A DNA stretch of 10,122 nt from Firmicutes bacterium UBA5774 (lineage in GTDB: Bacteria; Bacillota; Clostridia; Peptostreptococcales; Anaerovoracaceae), in assembly GCA_002418625.1 (NCBI GenBank), contig DIEM01000052.1, positions 1-10,122 on the forward strand, written 5' to 3'. The stretch's first letter is position 1, and each line of letters begins with the position of its first letter. This document shows, piece after piece, positions 6,950 through 10,122 of this stretch. A program made the position numbers and the translations under genes. Under the pieces are notes generated by a model. That model searched no databases. It saw only the letters and a program-made list of their open reading frames with translations, and was not told the DNA's origin.

Positions 6950-7867
6950 TCATTCACACAGCAGATTTTTCAAATATTTCCTGAACTCCGTGCCGATTTC
7001 GGGCCGCTTCAGCGCAAGCTCCACCGTTGCCTGCAGAAAACCGAACTTGTCGCCGGAATCGTACCTGTTGCCATCGAATACATATGCAATCATGCCTTGC
7101 TGATCGGCGAGCGTCTTTAGGCTGTCCGTAAGCTGTATCTCGCCGCCTGCGCCTGCTTTCGCATGGCTTAGGAGACCGAAAATCTCCGGCGTGATGATAT
7201 ATCTGCCGATGATGGCCATATTGGATGGCGCATCTTCTTTTTTAGGCTTCTCCACCAGATTATTGACCCTGAAGGTTTTTTCCCTGCCGGCTGCATTCAT
7301 ATCGCCATCGTCGACAGGATCACCCGCGACAATTCCGTATTTGGGAACATCTTCATCAGGAACTTCGCGAACCGCCAGCACCGAACATCCGTATTGCTCG
7401 TACTTGTCGATCAACTGCCTGAGGCACGGCACATCGCTGTCCATGATCTCATCCGGCAGCAGGACGGCCACCGGTTCGCCAGCTGCGAATACTTCACCTT
7501 TTGAGATGGCATGGCCGAGTCCCAGCGGCGACTTCTGCCTGACGAAATGGATATTGGTCATCGCGGCTATATCCGTGACCAGCTGCAGCAGCTCTTCCTT
7601 CCCATGGGCGGCAAGCTGATGCTCCATCTCGATGGATCTGTCAAAATGATCCTCGATCGCCGCCTTATCCCGGCCTATTATGATCAGAATCTCTTCGATT
7701 CCGGAAGCAAGTGCTTCTTCGACGATATACTGGATCGCCGGTTTGTCGACGATCGGTATCATCTCCTTCGGCAGCGCCTTCGTAGCCGGAAGGAATCTGG
7801 TTCCGAGCCCTGCGGCAGGAATGATTGCTTTTCGAACTTTCATCGGCTTTATGTTTTCGCTGTTCAC
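6950..7867 (-). CDS. galU: UTP--glucose-1-phosphate uridylyltransferase
   Basis: GalU (GtaB in Bacillus) makes UDP-glucose from UTP and glucose-1-phosphate in the cytoplasm. UDP-glucose feeds wall teichoic acids, glycolipids, exopolysaccharide and galactose use. The 305-residue protein has the usual bacterial length. The nucleotide-binding signature AAGLGTRFLPATKALPKEM lies at 18-36. Other family landmarks are RQKSPLGLGHAI (110-121), LLPDE (136-140) with the metal-binding Asp, VEKPKK (205-210), GGEIQLTDSL (241-250) and GNRYDSGDKFGFL (266-278). The start is GTG at 7867, placed 5 nt after GGAGGG. The internal ATG at 7843 lacks a ribosome binding site. The gene is divergent from the unknown gene at 8022. 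With two SLH proteins nearby, a role in wall-polymer supply is plausible but not specific. No key residue is missing. Confidence 0.96.
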   Translation of the reverse strand: MNSENIKPMKVRKAIIPAAGLGTRFLPATKALPKEMIPIVDKPAIQYIVEEALASGIEEILIIIGRDKAAIEDHFDRSIEMEHQLAAHGKEELLQLVTDIAAMTNIHFVRQKSPLGLGHAISKGEVFAAGEPVAVLLPDEIMDSDVPCLRQLIDKYEQYGCSVLAVREVPDEDVPKYGIVAGDPVDDGDMNAAGREKTFRVNNLVEKPKKEDAPSNMAIIGRYIITPEIFGLLSHAKAGAGGEIQLTDSLKTLADQQGMIAYVFDGNRYDSGDKFGFLQATVELALKRPEIGTEFRKYLKNLLCE

Positions 7868-7878
7868 GATATCCCTCC
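7868..7878 (-). promoter_or_regulatory. Ribosome binding site for the GTG start of galU
   Basis: On the minus strand GGAGGG is followed by ATATC and then GTG. The close, strong site favours the GTG at 7867 over the ATG eight codons later. Confidence 0.75.
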
Positions 7879-7897
7879 TCTATTTGATTTGATTCGT

Positions 7898-7923
7898 TGC
7901 GGCATCGTTGTCTGCATGCCGCA
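7898..7923. repeat. Inverted repeat between galU and the divergent unknown gene
   Basis: TGCGGCAT (7898-7905) and ATGCCGCA (7916-7923) form a perfect 8-bp inverted repeat with a 10-nt spacer. It lies in the galU upstream region, just ahead of its ribosome binding site. It may be an operator or a leader hairpin. I did not find a convincing galU promoter nearby: TAAAAT on the minus strand (about 7934-7939) has no good -35. Confidence 0.35.
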
Positions 7924-7935
7924 TCTTTAAATATT

Positions 7936-7966
7936 TTATCACATATGACGCAAAATAAGGTATACT
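7936..7966 (+). promoter_or_regulatory. Likely promoter of the unknown gene
   Basis: A TATACT -10 (7961-7966, 5/6 match) is preceded by a weak TTATCA -35 (7936-7941) at a long 19-nt spacing. Transcription would begin near 7973. That leaves a ~49-nt leader to the TTG at 8022 and makes the upstream in-frame TTG at 7971 an impossible start. Confidence 0.45.
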
Positions 7967-8021
7967 TTTATTGCGGACAAACGCCCGCAGCCCTATAAAG
8001 CAGATATTTGGAGGACATGTT

Positions 8022-9299
8022 TTGGATAATACCATAGGCAAGAGAAAATTCACGGTTATAAAAGGCGGCAACATAGCGAAGGCCGGAGACTCCTCGCGGA
8101 TCTTCGTTTCCTCCTACGTGACCGACACGCGGCTGATGGGCGTTATCGGCCTATATATCAATTGGAAATTGAAGGACCCGGAGGGCACCTCCGACCTGCA
8201 CCAGTTTTTTTATCTGGACGCCGAGGAATTCGGCTTCGAATCCTATAGGAGTCTGACCGGTAATAATATCGAAGAGTTTCTTTATCTCGAACAGTCCATC
8301 ATCGGCGGACTGGGCGGGCAGAAGTCAGAATTGACCGAAGATGAAGCGCGCTTCATCCTTCAGGAGTTTGCGGAAATGAACAGCCGCCTGAGCCTGCCTT
8401 GGCCGGAGGAAAAAAATGAATATGCATTTCTTCTGCAGCCGAAGGTTACGCTGACGCCTGAACAAAAGCAGGTTCTGATCAGGAAAATGTGCACGCCGCT
8501 GGTATCCGAATACCAGATGATCCACTATTTCCTCATGAGACTTTTTGGCAAGGATCTGGAAGGCGTGTCCTATCTGATCGATCCGGCCGTTGTTGCCGTT
8601 TACAAAACACCTGCCGATGCTGTTTCGCGATTCAATTTCTATAAGAGCAAACAGCCTGCGACTTTGTGCCAGAACGTGATCGACCGGTATGAGGATGCGA
8701 CGGGTGTGTCCTATCTTTGCGAGTCTCTGATCGAAATGAACTTCAATTATCGCGTCATCCTTTCCGAAATAACCCTTGCGGAATGCGGAAAGCCAAACGA
8801 GGCATCAAAGCCGGGGAAAAAATTCAGCTACAAGACCTGTATCGCTTCGGCCAAGGAACGTTCCTCGTTCAAGGTCACATCCGCCGAAGCGGCCATGATG
8901 CTCAACAGACCGGAATTCCTGACCGTATATGAGATCGCCGTTGACCAGGATGCATTCGACCGGCTTCTGCTGCCCCAGATGGCAGGCTGCATGCTGACCC
9001 AGCACGACAACGGCAGGCTGTTTCTTGAATTCAACAAGAATAACGACCATGTGAATAAAAAAGTCTTCCGGCTCAACGAAGATATCCACGGTCTTTATTA
9101 CGTCAGCGATTACGGCCAGTTCATCATCGCCGCCTACGGACTTGCCGAAATCCATGAAATAGAGAAAAAACTGCGTAAAACGCAGCTTTATCACAATCTG
9201 ATATTGGCTGAAAAATATGAATTCAAGGAGCCGGTGCTCTATGAATTCATTCAGAGCGATTACGAGGAATTTTCCGAATTTCTCGAGTCTCTTGACTGA
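8022..9299 (+). CDS. Conserved-looking hypothetical protein, function unknown
   Basis: I do not recognise this 425-residue protein. The start is TTG at 8022, 7 nt after GGAGG (8010-8014). The frame opens upstream at a TTG at 7971, but that lies at the predicted transcription start and has no ribosome binding site. No signal peptide or membrane segment is visible, so it is probably cytoplasmic. The N-terminus reads as beta strands (KFTVIKGG, IFVSSYVTD, LMGVIGLYINWKL). The middle (~100-250) is helix-rich with many aromatic residues (EYQMIHYFLMRLFGKDLEG). A basic segment with KPGKKFSYK follows near 276, and the C-terminus is acidic (SDYEEFSEFLESLD). I see no nucleotide-binding, metal-binding or nuclease motif. 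It is divergent from galU and convergent with the activase gene. Codon use is like its neighbours, with no sign of decay, so it is a real gene. Confidence 0.8.
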   Translation: MDNTIGKRKFTVIKGGNIAKAGDSSRIFVSSYVTDTRLMGVIGLYINWKLKDPEGTSDLHQFFYLDAEEFGFESYRSLTGNNIEEFLYLEQSIIGGLGGQKSELTEDEARFILQEFAEMNSRLSLPWPEEKNEYAFLLQPKVTLTPEQKQVLIRKMCTPLVSEYQMIHYFLMRLFGKDLEGVSYLIDPAVVAVYKTPADAVSRFNFYKSKQPATLCQNVIDRYEDATGVSYLCESLIEMNFNYRVILSEITLAECGKPNEASKPGKKFSYKTCIASAKERSSFKVTSAEAAMMLNRPEFLTVYEIAVDQDAFDRLLLPQMAGCMLTQHDNGRLFLEFNKNNDHVNKKVFRLNEDIHGLYYVSDYGQFIIAAYGLAEIHEIEKKLRKTQLYHNLILAEKYEFKEPVLYEFIQSDYEEFSEFLESLD

Positions 9300-9332
9300 T
9301 TGCGCTCAGACTCGCTTTTCTTTAATATTTTT
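9284..9332 (+). terminator. Weak terminator-like hairpin at the end of the unknown gene
   Basis: CGAGTCT (9284-9290) pairs with AGACTCG (9308-9314) across a 17-nt loop, followed by CTTTTCTTTAATATTTTT. The stem overlaps the last codons of the gene. The long loop makes it a modest terminator. It lies in the 32-base gap between convergent genes. Confidence 0.35.
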
Positions 9333-10122
9333 CAACATCTGTCGATACCATCCGGAAAATACATCGCCTTCATGAATTCAGTCTGGAAATCCGCATGGAC
9401 ACCCAGTTCGACATGCCTGACCGCCCTTGCCAGCCGATCGGCCTTCATCCGGGCTTCCTTGGAAAGAAGCGCCATGCAGGCTCCGGTGCCGGCGGCGTTT
9501 CCGGCGGAAACGATCTGCTCTGCCGGAATGTCTGGAAACAGCCCGATGCGAAGCGCGCTTTCTTTTTTTATGTAATTGCCAAATGCGCCGGCCAGGATCA
9601 CGCTGTCCAAATCCGAAATTTCAAGTTCAAGCTCCCTCAGCAGCAGCACGATCCCCGCGTATATGGCGCCTTTCGCAAGCTGCACTTCCCGCACATCCTT
9701 CTGTGTGATCACGACATCCGCTTCATCACCTGAGTCATTTCTCCAAAGCACGAATTCCCGGCCGCCTTCGCCTTCATGAAGGCGTTGTGTCAAAGCTTCC
9801 GGCATGCCGGCCTTTTGCGCTTCCGTCTCTGACAGCATCCTGCCGTTTGCGTCCAGCACTCCCGCGCCAAGCATCGCAGCCACAGCGTCTATGAGTCCGG
9901 AGCCGCAGATCCCGATGGGCTTTCGTCCGTCAATGACATTCAGAGTGATTTTGCCATCCAAAATGTCGACACCCTCAATAGCACCCGAGGAAGCCCGCAT
10001 TCCCTGATGGATCGATGCGCCCTCGAATGCAGGTCCTGCAGCTGTGGAGCAGGTCAGCATGCCGCCGCCGCGCGACAGTACGATTTCTCCATTCGTGCCG
10101 ACATCGATCAGCAGGCTGCATT
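9332..10122 (-). CDS. RACo-type (DUF4445, ASKHA) reductive activator of corrinoid proteins, C-terminal part
   Basis: The frame is open to the right edge, giving 262 residues of the C-terminal domain; the start lies outside the window. Family members use ATP to return inactive Co(II) corrinoid proteins of methyltransferase systems to Co(I), with electrons from an N-terminal [2Fe-2S] domain (not visible here). ASKHA-type landmarks, counted from the first visible codon, are LLIDVGTNGEIVL (3-15), STAAGPAFEGASI (25-37), GICGSGLIDAV (70-80), an ITQKDVREVQLAKGAI block (~138-153), LAGAFGNYI (176-184) and GNAAGTGAC (208-216). The end lacks the extra [4Fe-4S] cysteines of archaeal RamA, so it fits RACo/DUF4445 better. 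It suggests a corrinoid methyltransferase system to the right, outside the window. An internal ATG at 10060 is not a start, because the conserved domain continues upstream of it. Confidence 0.9.
   Translation of the reverse strand, partial: CSLLIDVGTNGEIVLSRGGGMLTCSTAAGPAFEGASIHQGMRASSGAIEGVDILDGKITLNVIDGRKPIGICGSGLIDAVAAMLGAGVLDANGRMLSETEAQKAGMPEALTQRLHEGEGGREFVLWRNDSGDEADVVITQKDVREVQLAKGAIYAGIVLLLRELELEISDLDSVILAGAFGNYIKKESALRIGLFPDIPAEQIVSAGNAAGTGACMALLSKEARMKADRLARAVRHVELGVHADFQTEFMKAMYFPDGIDRC

Noticed and set aside
7191..7930. Plus-strand frames of 70-142 codons opposite galU
   Set aside because: They are antisense to a complete, fully conserved galU and have no recognisable domain.

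Overview
The window looks like chromosomal DNA of an anaerobic, Gram-positive-type bacterium of the Firmicutes (Clostridia-like). The grounds are AGGAGG-type ribosome binding sites, two secreted proteins with S-layer homology (SLH) repeats, a cobalamin riboswitch of Firmicutes style that acts through a terminator, and a RACo-type corrinoid-protein activase, a family common in acetogens and other corrinoid-using anaerobes. I cannot name the species. I see no mobile element, CRISPR array, rRNA or tRNA.

Layout. (1) Bases 1-3410, minus strand: one long open frame, cut by the left edge. It encodes a secreted, SLH-anchored protein whose halves resemble vitamin B12 carriers of the intrinsic factor/transcobalamin type: an alpha-toroid, a DUF4430 beta-domain, an Ig-like segment, a second DUF4430 domain, a second alpha-toroid, then SLH repeats. 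(2) Bases 3411-3773, minus strand: its control region, with a promoter, a cobalamin riboswitch with a recognisable B12 box, and an intrinsic terminator just before the gene. (3) Bases 3774-4129: a divergent intergenic stretch holding a consensus promoter for the next gene. (4) Bases 4130-6820, plus strand: an 896-residue S-layer-like protein with about five tandem ~113-residue beta repeats and three SLH domains. (5) Bases 6950-7867, minus strand: galU, with a strong hairpin terminator between it and the S-layer gene. (6) Bases 8022-9299, plus strand: an unrecognised 425-residue cytoplasmic protein with a TTG start. (7) Bases 9332-10122, minus strand: the C-terminal part of a RACo/DUF4445 corrinoid-activating ATPase, cut by the right edge.

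How the parts may fit together. The cell-surface theme covers two SLH proteins and the UDP-glucose enzyme that feeds wall polymers. The corrinoid theme covers the B12 riboswitch, the transcobalamin-like surface protein and the activase of corrinoid proteins. The main result is the riboswitch plus the intrinsic-factor-like architecture. Together they suggest a B12-repressed, S-layer-anchored corrinoid-capturing protein, a Gram-positive counterpart in concept to the surface B12-binding lipoproteins of Bacteroides. The riboswitch, the SLH repeats and the DUF4430/toroid resemblance are read from sequence. B12 binding by this protein is inference.
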